Below, one piece after another: positions 8,236-16,984 of a stretch of DNA of 64,000 bases. The notes beneath the pieces were generated by a model. The model saw only the letters and a list, made by a program, of their open reading frames with translations. It did no database searches and had not been told where the DNA came from. The stretch comes from JBQLZO01 sp052168315 (GTDB lineage Bacteria > Planctomycetota > Phycisphaerae > Phycisphaerales > UBA1924). The stretch covers positions 1-64,000 of the forward strand of contig JBQLZO010000052.1 in assembly GCA_052168315.1 (NCBI GenBank), written 5' to 3'. The translations under genes and the position numbers were made by a program. Positions within the stretch are counted from its first letter, which is position 1, and each line of letters starts with the position of its first letter.

Positions 8236-9645
8236 ATGGAGCACCCCCCCACTTCCCCGCACGATCCCCGCCGGTCAACCGGGCACGATGCTCGGAGCGG
8301 ATCCGGCCGCTCGCCTGAAGCGCCTGTGGGTGTGGGCGCTGGGACACCGGATCAGCCGCGTGGGGGCGTGGAACCGCGCGAGCGGGTCGATGCGCTGGAT
8401 ATCCTGCGCGGGGTGGCGCTGCTGGGGCTGCTGCCGATGAACATCCTGTCGTTCAGCATGCCCGACTCGGCGCTGATGAACCCCCGGGCGTTCGATTCGC
8501 TGTTTCCGTACGAGGGGCTGAACAAGCTGGCTTTCGATGTCACGCATGTGGTGTTCGACCTCAAGATGATGTCGATCTTCGCCATGCTGTTCGGCGCCGG
8601 CGTTCTGCTGTTTGCGCAGAAGGCGGACACGCGCGAGCGGCTGGGGCGTGTGCGGGGGCTGTGGTTCCGTCGGTGCGGGTGGCTGTTCGCGTTCGGGATG
8701 GTGCACGCGTATCTGATCTGGCACGGGGACATCCTGGTGCTGTACGCGCTGTGCGGGCTGCTGGTGCTGTGGTGGGTTCGGCGCTGGCCGCCGGTGGCGC
8801 TGATGGCGGTGGGGATGGTTGGCGTGCTCATCGCGGCGGGGCTGTGGTCGATGCAGGGGTTCTATTTCCAGTTCGCGCTGAGCCCGGAGATGATGGCGGA
8901 GATGTCCGCGGAGGAGGCAGCGGCGTTGAAGGCGGGCCTGGAGGACATCGTTCCGACGGCGGATGTGATCCGGGATCGGATCGCGACCTACCGGGGCGAC
9001 TGGCTCACGGTGCAGGAGTCGCGGGCGAAGTACAGCCTCATGATGCAGACGATGATGGTGCCGTTCTGGGGGTTCTGGCGGGCGTGCGGGCTGATGCTGG
9101 TGGGGATGGCGCTGTTCAAGTGGGGCGTGCTGAGTGCGCAGCGCTCGACGCGTTTCTATGGGATCGGCGCGGTGGTGTGCTACGCGATCGGGATTCCCGC
9201 GGTGATCTACGGGATCGGGCTGCGCGATCGGTACTGGGATGATCCGGCGATGCTGTTGATGGTGGCGATGAAACCGAACGAGCTGGCATCGCTGCTCATC
9301 GCGTTCGGGCATGTGTGCGTGGTGATGCTGGTGGTGCGGTCGGGCGCGCTGCGCGGGGTGCGGGGCGCGCTGGGTGCGGTCGGGCGCACGGCGTTCTCGA
9401 ATTACATCTTCCACTCCGTGGTGTGCACGCTGCTGTGCTACGGGTACGGGTTCGGGCTGTACGGCACGCTCGACCGGGTGGCGCAATGGGGCGTGGTGCT
9501 GGCGGTGTGGGCGGTGCAGATCCCGCTGACGCTGCTGTGGCTGCGGGCGTACCGGTACGGGCCGCTGGAGTGGGCGTGGCGGTGCCTAACCTACTGGAGG
9601 GTGCTGCCGATCAGTCGGTCGGTTGCGGAGGTGCCAACGCGTTGA
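8236..9645 (+). CDS. DUF418 family membrane protein
   Basis: 469 aa. The ATG at 8236 has GAGAGGAGC at 8221-8229 as a ribosome binding site; the frame continues upstream to 7990 but overlaps the divergent EVE gene. After a hydrophilic, Pro/Gly/Arg-rich N-terminus of about 50 residues comes ERVDALDILRGVALLGLLPMN, the hallmark opening of DUF418 proteins, then about eight to ten membrane segments. The C-terminus has the conserved RxxLGAVGRTAFSNYIFHSVV and PLEWAWRCLTYW. The family is related to acyltransferase-3-like membrane proteins and is of uncertain function. Divergent from the EVE gene with 93 nt between start codons. Confidence 0.88.
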   Translation: MEHPPTSPHDPRRSTGHDARSGSGRSPEAPVGVGAGTPDQPRGGVEPRERVDALDILRGVALLGLLPMNILSFSMPDSALMNPRAFDSLFPYEGLNKLAFDVTHVVFDLKMMSIFAMLFGAGVLLFAQKADTRERLGRVRGLWFRRCGWLFAFGMVHAYLIWHGDILVLYALCGLLVLWWVRRWPPVALMAVGMVGVLIAAGLWSMQGFYFQFALSPEMMAEMSAEEAAALKAGLEDIVPTADVIRDRIATYRGDWLTVQESRAKYSLMMQTMMVPFWGFWRACGLMLVGMALFKWGVLSAQRSTRFYGIGAVVCYAIGIPAVIYGIGLRDRYWDDPAMLLMVAMKPNELASLLIAFGHVCVVMLVVRSGALRGVRGALGAVGRTAFSNYIFHSVVCTLLCYGYGFGLYGTLDRVAQWGVVLAVWAVQIPLTLLWLRAYRYGPLEWAWRCLTYWRVLPISRSVAEVPTR

Positions 9646-9718
9646 GGCGATTGCGGACTCGGCGCATCTCGTTTATGCCATTGGAGTGGGCAGCGCCGAT
9701 CGGGCGGCGGTGAGGGGG

Positions 9719-10186
9719 TCACGCGGTGCGCGATGGGGAGTTGCCCTGCCCTGATGCGTTGTGGTCGTCGTCGTGCTCGTCCGCGGGGTGGGTGGCGGCG
9801 GCGAGGGTGGCCCAGGCCTGGACCTCGTCGGCGGGGACCTTGGCGGTGGCGGGGCGGTGCTGGTTGACAGCGCCGCAGGCATCGCAGATGACGCCGACGA
9901 CGAATTCCGGCGAGCCGCTGAGGTCAGCGCCGCATGTCCAGCAGGTCACCCGCCCGAGGCGCTGGGTCATTTTGTTGACGGTCATCGTGACGGCGGCGAC
10001 GGCGACGCCGACGATGGGCAAGGCGGCCCAAGCCGGGGTGAGGGCGATGGCGCCCCATGCGGCGAGGGGGATGGCAATGGTGTAGGCGAGGACTTTCAGG
10101 CGGAGCGTGCGGAGCCACGAGAGCCCGCGAGACTTCACGCCGTCCGCCACCCGATCCGCGATCTGACGAGGCCCCGTTCCTGCCAT
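9719..10186 (-). CDS. Small membrane protein with C-terminal zinc ribbon
   Basis: 155 aa, not recognised as a named family. Residues about 25-70 form two hydrophobic segments separated by a short Pro-containing turn. A CWTCGADL...CDACG four-cysteine zinc-ribbon-like motif follows (about 80-105). The C-terminus is hydrophilic and acidic. This membrane-plus-zinc-ribbon layout also appears in the tandem proteins at 13.5-15.7 kb. A TATAGT hexamer at 10261-10266 (minus strand) is a candidate -10, with a leader of about 70 nt. Converges with the DUF418 gene. Confidence 0.65.
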   Translation of the reverse strand: MAGTGPRQIADRVADGVKSRGLSWLRTLRLKVLAYTIAIPLAAWGAIALTPAWAALPIVGVAVAAVTMTVNKMTQRLGRVTCWTCGADLSGSPEFVVGVICDACGAVNQHRPATAKVPADEVQAWATLAAATHPADEHDDDHNASGQGNSPSRTA

Positions 10187-10392
10187 CCCGATGCGCCCTT
10201 TCCGCCCTCCAGTTCCATGGGAGGGACTCGCCTGGCCAACTCGTCCGTTTGCGAGCGGGGACTATAGGAATCGTGCGGGAGGGATGCCACGATGTGGCGA
10301 TTGTGGGAGTGATCGCCCTGAATTCGGCGGGCTTCCGGGGGGGATGGGGACGGTCGATCGGGGTGATCGGACGGGGCGAGCGAGGGGGGCGG

Positions 10393-11553
10393 TCAGCGGG
10401 GCTGGGAGATCGTCGCGACCTCGCCGGCGGGGGTGTTGAGGGATCGTTCGAGGGCCTGGACCCAGTTGCGCCAGCAGAATCCGTCGATCTGTTCGGCGGT
10501 CCATCCGCGGCTGGCGAGCCCGGCGGCGAGGCCGTTGAGGTGGGCGGGTCGGCGGAGCTGGCGCGGGAGGCGATCGGCGGCGAATCCGCCGTCCATGTCG
10601 GAGCCGAGGCCGACCTGTGATCGTCCGCCGGCGACGGCGCAGACATGCTCGATGTGGTCGAGGGCGTGCTCGATGGTGGCGGGCGGGTGATGATCGGAGC
10701 CGGGCGACCATCTGAGGAAGGCGGAGAAGAGGTTGATGCCGACGATGCCGCCGCGGGCGGTGATGGCGAGGATCTGCTCGTCGGAGAGGTGTCGCCGCCA
10801 CGCGGGGTTGTCCTGGTCGCCGAGGAGCGCGCGGCAGTTGGAGTGGGTGGCGACGACGGGGCGGGTGGTGCGGGCGAGGAGTTCGTCAAGGGCGCGCGGC
10901 GAGAGGTGGGAGGCATCGTGGATGAGGCGGAGGGCGTCGATGGCATCGACGAGATCGCGGCCCATGTCGGTGATGCCGAGGTCGGTGTCGTTGCCGCCGG
11001 CGTAGCGGGAGGCGGGGGCCCACGCCATGCCGATGGCGATGACGCCGCGTGCGGCCCACCAAGGGAGCTCATCCGGGGTTCGGATGGGATCGGCGTTCTC
11101 CATGAGGATGCCGAGGTGGAGGCGGTCATCCTGGACGACGGGGCGGAGTCGGCGCTCGAGCGGGATGGGCTGGAGTTCGGCGACGCCCATGCCGCCGCGT
11201 GTCTCGCCGATGCCCGGGTCGCGCCTGAGGAGGCGTTTGAGGTCGGTCCCGATGTGCCCATCGTCGCGCCAGGTGAGGTAGGCCTCGAGCTGGGCCCGTC
11301 CGACGGCGTTGGCGCGTTCGGCATCGCCCGGCGGGTAGGCGTGCGGGGCGTTGGTTCCCGGCTGGGTGAAGATGGTGCCCAGGGCCATGCGGACGCCGGC
11401 GGTGACGAGTTCGGGGAGGGTGATGGCGGCCGGGGCGTGCGGGCCGAGGGTCTGCTCGTCGAGGGCTTCGATGGGGGCGAGCATGTTGCGCCGATTGACG
11501 GCGAGATAGGCGAGATCGAGGTGGGCATCGAACCAGAGCTGCTGGGGAGGCAT
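10393..11553 (-). CDS. Membrane dipeptidase (peptidase M19 / renal dipeptidase-like)
   Basis: 386 aa. A zinc-dependent TIM-barrel hydrolase that cleaves dipeptides. Visible metal-site elements are the HxD at residues 11-13 (FDAHLDLAYL), the Glu in ILMENAD, the His in VVATHSNCRAL and the Asp in GLGSDMDGGF. These occur in the order expected for M19. No signal peptide is evident, so a cytoplasmic location is likely. Divergent from the aldehyde dehydrogenase, with 62 nt between the start codons. TAGCAT lies 6 nt before the ATG. Confidence 0.92.
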   Translation of the reverse strand: MPPQQLWFDAHLDLAYLAVNRRNMLAPIEALDEQTLGPHAPAAITLPELVTAGVRMALGTIFTQPGTNAPHAYPPGDAERANAVGRAQLEAYLTWRDDGHIGTDLKRLLRRDPGIGETRGGMGVAELQPIPLERRLRPVVQDDRLHLGILMENADPIRTPDELPWWAARGVIAIGMAWAPASRYAGGNDTDLGITDMGRDLVDAIDALRLIHDASHLSPRALDELLARTTRPVVATHSNCRALLGDQDNPAWRRHLSDEQILAITARGGIVGINLFSAFLRWSPGSDHHPPATIEHALDHIEHVCAVAGGRSQVGLGSDMDGGFAADRLPRQLRRPAHLNGLAAGLASRGWTAEQIDGFCWRNWVQALERSLNTPAGEVATISQPR

Positions 11554-11559
11554 GGGCGG

Positions 11560-11565
11560 ATGCTA
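11560..11565 (-). promoter_or_regulatory. -10-like TAGCAT 6 nt before the M19 dipeptidase start
   Basis: TAGCAT on the minus strand ends 6 nt before the ATG at 11553; there is no Shine-Dalgarno sequence in the gap. Candidate leaderless promoter in the short divergent region. Confidence 0.35.
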
Positions 11566-11603
11566 TCGGGGCGGTCCGGGGCGTGGCGGTCGGGCGGGGC
11601 GGG

Positions 11604-11609
11604 TAGGAT
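11604..11609 (+). promoter_or_regulatory. -10-like TAGGAT 6 nt before the aldehyde dehydrogenase start
   Basis: TAGGAT ends 6 nt before the ATG at 11616. A GGGAG lies in the same gap but too close to the ATG for a normal ribosome binding site. Facing the TAGCAT element of the dipeptidase 38 nt away. Confidence 0.35.
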
Positions 11610-11615
11610 GGGAGC

Positions 11616-13247
11616 ATGTCCAGGCGTACGGCATCGTCTCCTCCGACCGGCACTGATTCGCGGCCCGGCGCTGCGGCACGCAACGGCGCGCCCCAGCGGG
11701 GTGGGGCTGCTGCGGCGGTGGGTGGTGGATCGGGGAGCGGCTCATGGGAGTACGCGCCAGCGCCCGAGTCATTGAAGGTGGAGATCGCTCCGGCGTACGG
11801 GCACTTCATCGGCGGGCGGTTCACCGAGCCGGGTGGCGGGGGCGGGCTGGAAACGGTGAATCCGGCGACGGAGCGGGTGCTGTCGCGGGTGGGGATCGGC
11901 GGGGCGAGCGAGGTGGACTCTGCGGTGTCGGCGGCTCGGGAGGCGCTGGGGGGGTGGTCCGCGATGGACGGGAAGGAACGCGGGAAGTACCTGTTCCGGA
12001 TCGCGCGGCGGATCCAGGAGCGGGCGCGGGAGCTGGCGGTGCTCGAGTCGATGGACGGCGGGAAGCCGATCCGCGAATCGCGGGATGTGGATCTGCCGCT
12101 GGTGTCGCAGCACTTCTTCTACCACGCGGGTTGGGCGGACAAGCTTGAGTATGCGATCGCGGGCGGGCGAGGCGTCGGTGGCGCGCCGGAGCCGGGCGTG
12201 GGATCGGGGCGGGGTTCGAACGGGGCGCATGAGGTGGCCCCGGGGCTTCGTCCGGTGGGGGTGTGCGGGCAGGTGATTCCGTGGAACTTTCCGTTGCTGA
12301 TGGCGGCGTGGAAGCTGGCGCCGGCGCTGGCGTGCGGGAACACGGTGGTGCTCAAGCCCGCGGAGACGACGCCGCTGACCGCGCTGCGGCTTGCGGAGAT
12401 TCTGGAAGAGTGCGAGCTGCCGGCGGGCGTGGTGAACATCGTGACCGGCGATGGTTCGACGGGCGCGGCGATCGCTGAGCATCCGGGGGTGGACAAGATC
12501 GCGTTCACCGGATCGACGGAGGTCGGGAAGAAGCTGGCGCGGGTGGCGTCCGAGCGAGGTGTGCCGATCACGCTCGAGCTTGGTGGGAAGTCGGCGCACA
12601 TCGTGTTCGAGGATGCGGCGCTGGACCAGGCGATCGAGGGGATCGTGCAGGGGATCTACTTCAACCAGGGGCATGTGTGCTGCGCGGGCTCGCGTCTGCT
12701 GGTGCAGGAGTCGGTGCGGGATGAGGTGGTGCGGCGGCTGGAATCGCGGCTGGCACGGCTGCGCGTGGGCGATCCGCTGGACAAGAACACGGATGTGGGG
12801 GCGATCAACTCGCGGGCGCAGCTCGAGAAGATCCGCGCGATGGTCGAGGAGGGCGTGGCGGGCGGCGCGACGATGCACGAGTTCGGCGGGTGCGCTTTGC
12901 CGGAGAAGGGATACTGGCACCGGCCGTGCTTCCTGACGGGGGTTGGCGCGGGCGATCGGATCGTGATGGAGGAGGTGTTCGGGCCGGTGCTGACGGTGCA
13001 GACCTTCCGCACGCCGGGCGAGGCCGCGGAGCTGGCCAATCACACGCCGTATGGGCTCTCGGCGGGGGTGTGGACGGACAAGGGTTCGAAGATCTTCGAT
13101 CTCGCTTCACGCCTGCGGGCTGGTGTGGTGTGGCTGAATACCTTCAACAAGTTTGATGCGGCTTCGCCGTTCGGGGGATACAAGGAGAGCGGGTTCGGTC
13201 GCGAGGGCGGGCGGCACGGGCTCGGGGCGTATCTGCAGCGGGTGTGA
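11616..13247 (+). CDS. Aldehyde dehydrogenase family protein
   Basis: 543 aa, NAD(P)+-dependent oxidation of an aldehyde to an acid. Motifs in order: PWNFPLL (about 221), FTGSTEVGK (about 296), the general-base Glu in LELGGKSAH (about 318-320), the catalytic Cys in HVCCAGSR (about 353) and EVFGPVLTV (about 452). The N-terminus carries about 45 extra Ala/Gly/Pro-rich residues before the conserved EIAPAYGHFIGG, so a later start is possible; the ATG at 11616 is the most upstream. An insert of about 20 residues (GGRGVGGAPEPG...) sits before the conserved PVGVCGQVIPWNF. Substrate not predictable. Confidence 0.93.
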   Translation: MSRRTASSPPTGTDSRPGAAARNGAPQRGGAAAAVGGGSGSGSWEYAPAPESLKVEIAPAYGHFIGGRFTEPGGGGGLETVNPATERVLSRVGIGGASEVDSAVSAAREALGGWSAMDGKERGKYLFRIARRIQERARELAVLESMDGGKPIRESRDVDLPLVSQHFFYHAGWADKLEYAIAGGRGVGGAPEPGVGSGRGSNGAHEVAPGLRPVGVCGQVIPWNFPLLMAAWKLAPALACGNTVVLKPAETTPLTALRLAEILEECELPAGVVNIVTGDGSTGAAIAEHPGVDKIAFTGSTEVGKKLARVASERGVPITLELGGKSAHIVFEDAALDQAIEGIVQGIYFNQGHVCCAGSRLLVQESVRDEVVRRLESRLARLRVGDPLDKNTDVGAINSRAQLEKIRAMVEEGVAGGATMHEFGGCALPEKGYWHRPCFLTGVGAGDRIVMEEVFGPVLTVQTFRTPGEAAELANHTPYGLSAGVWTDKGSKIFDLASRLRAGVVWLNTFNKFDAASPFGGYKESGFGREGGRHGLGAYLQRV

Positions 13248-13297
13248 TGGCGGTTGGTGCCGGGTGGGGTGGCGGTTTGGATTGGGGATTGGGGTGC

Positions 13298-13323
13298 ACC
13301 GCGGAGGCGCGGAGGGCGCGGAG
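13298..13323. repeat. GCGGAGG-rich degenerate repeat
   Basis: ACCGCGGAGGCGCGGAGG followed by GCGCGGAG, three slightly degenerate GCGGAGG-type units downstream of the aldehyde dehydrogenase. It resembles the ACCACGGAGGCACGGAGG type of interspersed intergenic repeat I know from several bacterial phyla. Only this copy was noticed here. Confidence 0.35.
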
Positions 13324-13391
13324 TGGAGCGGGGAGTGGCGGATGGGGGTTGGGGTGTCAGTGTGAATCGTGGTGGGTTGCGGGTGGGCGCT

Positions 13392-13451
13392 GGGCCCGCC
13401 CTCCCCATGTAGGAAGCCAGAGGGAGAAGATGAGAGTGAGGAGCCCGGTTG
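13392..13451. repeat. 60-bp direct repeat, copy A
   Basis: Begins GGGCCCGCCCTCCCCATGTA and ends AGCCCGGTTG. Matches 56 of 60 positions with copy B at 15780-15839 in the same orientation. Copy A lies 3' of the second paralogous membrane gene and copy B lies 5' of the first, so the two copies bracket the pair. Confidence 0.9.
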
Positions 13452-13506
13452 CACGGGCGTGGGGTGATGTGTGTGGAGTTGGGTCTGAGGTCGTGGGCTG
13501 GTGGGC

Positions 13507-14586
13507 TCAGGTGTCTTGTGTAATCTTGGCGGCGGGATGGGCGATTGGGCGGCCGCACTCGGGGCAGCGGTCGGTGGTGAGATTGTTGAGGTCGTAGGCG
13601 CAGTGCGGGCAGTGGCCCTTGCGGGTACGGAGGGCGCGGCGGAGGCGGAGGGGGCCGAGGGTGAGGAGCCAGAGGGCGGTGGCGTAGATCAGGGTGTTGA
13701 GGATGAGGCCGGGCCAGATGGGCGTGAGGGGGAGGGCGCGGACTTCGGTGATCGTTTGGCTGTTTGGCGGAAACTGGAATCGACCTTGGAACTGTGGCGG
13801 GTTGGCGTGCCCCGGAAGCGGGATGATGCGGGGCGGGATACGGATGCCGCCGGTGACCGGGGCACGAGCCATCGCGAGGGCATCGGTCCGGTGTTCGTGG
13901 ATGCGCGAGTACAAGCAGAGGAACGGCCAGCCACGGGCGTCAAGCTCGGCCGGCGGGCGGGCGCCTATGCGGCGGACATCGTCCATCGTTGGTCGGGTCC
14001 AACCCGTGAAGTGATCGCGCGGAAACGCATCGATGTCGGCGGGCCAGATTATGCCGCGTCGGGGAAGCATGCCGGATTCACTCCGGGCGTGCGGGCTGGC
14101 GTTCGGGAACGCAGCCATGCGGGTCAGTCTGATGCGATACAAGTCGCTGATGATGGGCGACTCCTTATCCTGAAGGACGAACCACGCTGGCAAATCCCAG
14201 CTGGTGGACTTCTCCTCCCCCGCAAGGATTTCCGTTGAGCGCCTCATGGCACCCGGGCGCTTGGCGCTGAAATGGCTGATCCCGATGCCGACGCTGGAGG
14301 GATCCCAGCGCCAGTTCGCGCTACGAGTCGGTGGGGCACTCGCTGAGGCCCAAGACCACCCGGCTAGTCCAAACGGATCACCTGTGGTGCGGTATGGAAG
14401 CAGCGCATCCGGCCAATCGAATTGGCTCGGAAGTTGGACATTGAAGTATCGGTAGACGGGGCGAGCGGGAACGATGGAGATGAAGGTGGCGCACCCCCAC
14501 GCGATGAGAATGGAAGCGAGCAGCCCGAGCACGCTGTAGCACGCGACTTCGGAGGAATTCGGAAGGATTGAACCGTAAGGCCTCAC
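13507..14586 (-). CDS. Tandem paralogue 2: membrane protein with C-terminal zinc ribbon
   Basis: 359 aa, not a recognised named family. The start is the GTG at 14586, inside the stop of the upstream paralogue (GTGA, 4-nt overlap), so translational coupling is likely. The frame continues upstream but that part is antisense-like shadow. One membrane segment at the N-terminus (VLGLLASILIAWGCATFISI), a long soluble middle with ARGWPFLCLYSRIHEHRTDALA, a second membrane segment (LNTLIYATALWLLTLGPLRL), then the zinc ribbon CPHCAYDLNNLTTDRCPECGR. The zinc-ribbon DNA is nearly identical between the two genes, while the middle parts differ. Function unknown. Confidence 0.8.
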   Translation of the reverse strand: MRPYGSILPNSSEVACYSVLGLLASILIAWGCATFISIVPARPVYRYFNVQLPSQFDWPDALLPYRTTGDPFGLAGWSWASASAPPTRSANWRWDPSSVGIGISHFSAKRPGAMRRSTEILAGEEKSTSWDLPAWFVLQDKESPIISDLYRIRLTRMAAFPNASPHARSESGMLPRRGIIWPADIDAFPRDHFTGWTRPTMDDVRRIGARPPAELDARGWPFLCLYSRIHEHRTDALAMARAPVTGGIRIPPRIIPLPGHANPPQFQGRFQFPPNSQTITEVRALPLTPIWPGLILNTLIYATALWLLTLGPLRLRRALRTRKGHCPHCAYDLNNLTTDRCPECGRPIAHPAAKITQDT

Positions 14587-15725
14587 CCGGTGGTATTCGT
14601 TTGGGTGCTGGGGGCGGTTGCGTCGCCTGGCATGGAGGCGCTTCGGCCGCACTCGGGGCAGCGGTCGGTGGTGAGGTTGTTGAGGTCGTAGGCGCAGTGT
14701 GGGCAGTGGCCCTTGCGGGCGCGGAGGGTGCGGCGGAGGCGGAGGGGGGCGAGGGTGAGGAGCCAGAGGGCGGCGGCGTAGATCGCGGTGTTTGCGAGGA
14801 GGCCGGGCCAGATGGGGATGAGGGGGAGGGCGCGGGCTTCGCGGAGCGTGAGTTGGTTGGGATTGCGCGCCTGACTGATTGCGGCTTGGGATGTCGTCAG
14901 CGGGATTTTGCGTGGTGGGAGGCGGATGCCGCCGGTGACGGGACGGCCGGCGAGGGCGAGGGCATCGTCGCGGTGCTCGTGGATGCGCGAGTAGAGGCAG
15001 AGGAAGGGCCAGCCACGGGCATCCTGTTCGGCGGGGATGGCGGCGGCGATGTGGCGCACTTCGTCGAGTGTCGGGCGCCGGGTTCCGTCTCGGATGTCGC
15101 GGGGGAGCGCGTGGATGGGATGGGGGATGGCGAAGGGCTGGGAGCCGGGGATGGCGTTGAGGTTGTGCTCGGCTGGAGTGCCTTTGGATATAAGCACCAA
15201 CAGCCACCGGGACTTTGTATGAGCCAGGTTGTAGAGGCTGTCAACAATCTTAGAGTCTTCGACCTCGAAGGCGAAGTAACCTGGGCCGTATGAAGTTGAG
15301 ATGAAGTCGATCATGTCAAACGCCTTCATGTCGACCGATTTCCTGTTTGCTCCAGGAATTGTCGCCTCGCGAAGGCGCAGTGTGATTGAGAGATATGTGC
15401 GCACATCCTCATCGACAACCTCCGGATGCGTGATGTCCGGGTGGGCGATGGTGCTGGGGATTCTGGCGTAGTATCGCCTGCTGACACCTGACCAGTGCGT
15501 ATCGCGCCACCCGCGGATCGGAAGCACGCGATCGGGCGCATCGATTTGGCGGGGCACCTCGATGGAAATCTTTGCGAGATATTGCGGTGCCTGAGCGATT
15601 GAGATGAACGCCGCGCAGGCCCATGCGATGAGGACAGTCACGGCGAGGCCTGCGCCCGTGAAGACGATGGCTTCGCGGATGATGCGGCGTGTGCGGTAAA
15701 AACGGGATGGGGTCTGCTGGGCCAT
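14583..15725 (-). CDS. Tandem paralogue 1: membrane protein with C-terminal zinc ribbon
   Basis: 380 aa, paralogue of the gene that follows it. N-terminal membrane segment (about residues 18-43), a soluble middle with ARGWPFLCLYSRIHEHRDDALALAGRPVTGGIRLP, a second membrane segment (TAIYAAALWLLTLAPLRL), then CPHCAYDLNNLTTDRCPECGR and a short Thr-rich tail. The N-terminal and central coding region is clearly lower in GC (59 of 120 bases at 15181-15300 by hand count) than the zinc-ribbon end. Start is the ATG at 15725; no clear ribosome binding site. Probably extracytoplasmic middle domain with the zinc ribbon in the cytoplasm; this is inferred. Confidence 0.8.
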   Translation of the reverse strand: MAQQTPSRFYRTRRIIREAIVFTGAGLAVTVLIAWACAAFISIAQAPQYLAKISIEVPRQIDAPDRVLPIRGWRDTHWSGVSRRYYARIPSTIAHPDITHPEVVDEDVRTYLSITLRLREATIPGANRKSVDMKAFDMIDFISTSYGPGYFAFEVEDSKIVDSLYNLAHTKSRWLLVLISKGTPAEHNLNAIPGSQPFAIPHPIHALPRDIRDGTRRPTLDEVRHIAAAIPAEQDARGWPFLCLYSRIHEHRDDALALAGRPVTGGIRLPPRKIPLTTSQAAISQARNPNQLTLREARALPLIPIWPGLLANTAIYAAALWLLTLAPLRLRRTLRARKGHCPHCAYDLNNLTTDRCPECGRSASMPGDATAPSTQTNTTG

Positions 15726-15779
15726 GGAAATCGTTGATAACCCTTCGCAGTGTGTCAGAAAAGGTTGCGGGAGGGCGCG

Positions 15780-15839
15780 GGGCCCGCCCTCCCCATGTAG
15801 GAAGCCAGAGAGAGAAGTTGAGGGTGGGGAGCCCGGTTG
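15780..15839. repeat. 60-bp direct repeat, copy B
   Basis: Second copy of the element at 13392-13451, same orientation, 4 mismatches in 60. It lies in the 347-nt stretch without genes between the tandem pair and rplQ, which also holds the rplQ terminator and one palindromic repeat. I see no coding sequence in that stretch. Confidence 0.9.
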
Positions 15840-15960
15840 GACCGTCGCGGGGACATGAAGAGGAGAGTGGGGGTTCTTGTCTTGGGGGCGGGGGCTGAGG
15901 TGGTGCTGGGGGAGTTCGGCATTTCAGGGAAGAGCGATCGGGGGTTGGGTGGATGCGGGT

Positions 15961-15996
15961 GGGAAATGAAGCGAGCCCTGCTTGGGCAGGGCTCGC
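15961..15996 (-). terminator. Rho-independent terminator after rplQ
   Basis: Perfect 11-bp stem GCGAGCCCTGC / GCAGGGCTCGC (15971-15981 and 15986-15996) with a 4-nt loop. On the minus strand it is followed by TTCATTTCCC. It lies 77 nt past the rplQ stop and would end the ribosomal transcript. Confidence 0.85.
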
Positions 15997-16031
15997 GGGG
16001 GGAGGCTTGGATGAAGATGTAGGTTGGGGAG

Positions 16032-16057
16032 GAGACGGGCGGGACGCCCGTCCCACC
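16032..16057. repeat. Palindromic repeat, copy 1
   Basis: 26 bp, GAGACGGGCGGGA followed by CGCCCGTCCCACC. GACGGGCG pairs with CGCCCGTC around a 3-nt loop. An identical copy lies at 18198-18223. Both are in gaps at the end of the ribosomal cluster. Looks like a REP-type element. Confidence 0.85.
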
Positions 16058-16072
16058 GAGGGGGAGTCGGGC

Positions 16073-16759
16073 TTACGCGCCGGACTTCTCTTCGGTGGTG
16101 TCGGTGGTGTCTTCGCTGGTCGCCTTGGCGCTCGCGGCGGCGGGCTTGGACCACTTGGCCGAGAGGGTTTCGAAGTAGGCCTTGCGGCCGTCGGCGATCT
16201 TGCGGCGGGTGGAGGAGGCGGCGGCGCCGATCTCGGGGCCTTCCTCGGCGCCGACGAACTGGATGACGCAGAGTTCGGCGGCGTCGCCCTTGCGGCGCTT
16301 GCCGAGTTTGATGATGCGGGTGTAGCCGCCGTTGCGATCGGCGAAGCGGGGGGCGACATTGTCGACGATGTGCTTGACGATGCGCGGGGACTTGCGGAGT
16401 TCGCCGTAGCGGTTGCGCTCGACGGTGTCGGCGGCGGGGATGTCGAAGAAGTCCTTGGCGGCGTCGGCCTGCTTGCGGACGATTTCCTTCTCGGCGTCGT
16501 CGGCGCCCTTGGGCGTGTGGAGCCATTCGAAGGCGCGGCGGTCGCGTCCGAGTTCGGAGGCGATCTGGCGGCGCGCGTGGATGGTGCCCTGCTTGGCGGT
16601 GGTGACCATCTTCTCGACGAAGGGCTGGAGGGCCTTGGCCTTGGGGATGGTGGTGACGACCTGGCCGTGCTCGAAGAGGGAGACGGCCATGTTGCGGAGC
16701 ATGGCCTGGCGGTGGGTTGAGGTTCGGCCGAGCTTAAAGCCTGCCTTGCGGTGGCGCAT
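16073..16759 (-). CDS. rplQ: 50S ribosomal protein L17
   Basis: 228 aa, well above the usual 115-130. The start MRHRKAGFKLGRTSTHRQAML and ALQPFVEKMVTTAKQG are typical of L17, a protein at the polypeptide exit side of the large subunit. Extra length comes from an insertion of about 35 residues in the middle (KGADDAEKEIVRKQADAAKD) and a C-terminal tail of about 80 residues that ends Ser/Thr/Glu-rich. CAGGAGATC precedes the ATG. Last gene of the cluster, followed by a palindromic repeat and a terminator. Confidence 0.95.
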   Translation of the reverse strand: MRHRKAGFKLGRTSTHRQAMLRNMAVSLFEHGQVVTTIPKAKALQPFVEKMVTTAKQGTIHARRQIASELGRDRRAFEWLHTPKGADDAEKEIVRKQADAAKDFFDIPAADTVERNRYGELRKSPRIVKHIVDNVAPRFADRNGGYTRIIKLGKRRKGDAAELCVIQFVGAEEGPEIGAAASSTRRKIADGRKAYFETLSAKWSKPAAASAKATSEDTTDTTEEKSGA

Positions 16760-16916
16760 GGCGGGATCTCCTGGGTATCTGGCCGCCCCGTGCCGGATGA
16801 CGGGTGTTCCCGGCGTGGTGGGACGGCGGTGGGGTTGGGCCGGCGAGACTGCTCGCGGGCGGGGGTCTGGTTCCGGTCAATTCCGCCCGTCGCGGTGATG
16901 CGGCGGGCGGGGGAAG

Positions 16917-16922
16917 AGCATA
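16917..16922 (-). promoter_or_regulatory. Candidate -10 TATGCT upstream of rplQ
   Basis: The minus strand reads GCTATGCTCTTC, nearly the same as GCTATACTCTTC before rpmJ. It lies in the 225-nt gap between rpoA and rplQ. No -35 is visible. A weak internal promoter is possible. Confidence 0.3.
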
Positions 16923-16984
16923 GCCCCGGCGAGGGGGATGGGAGTCGCGGGCGGGCGCGAAGGCGGGCGCCCGCGGGGGTGGGG

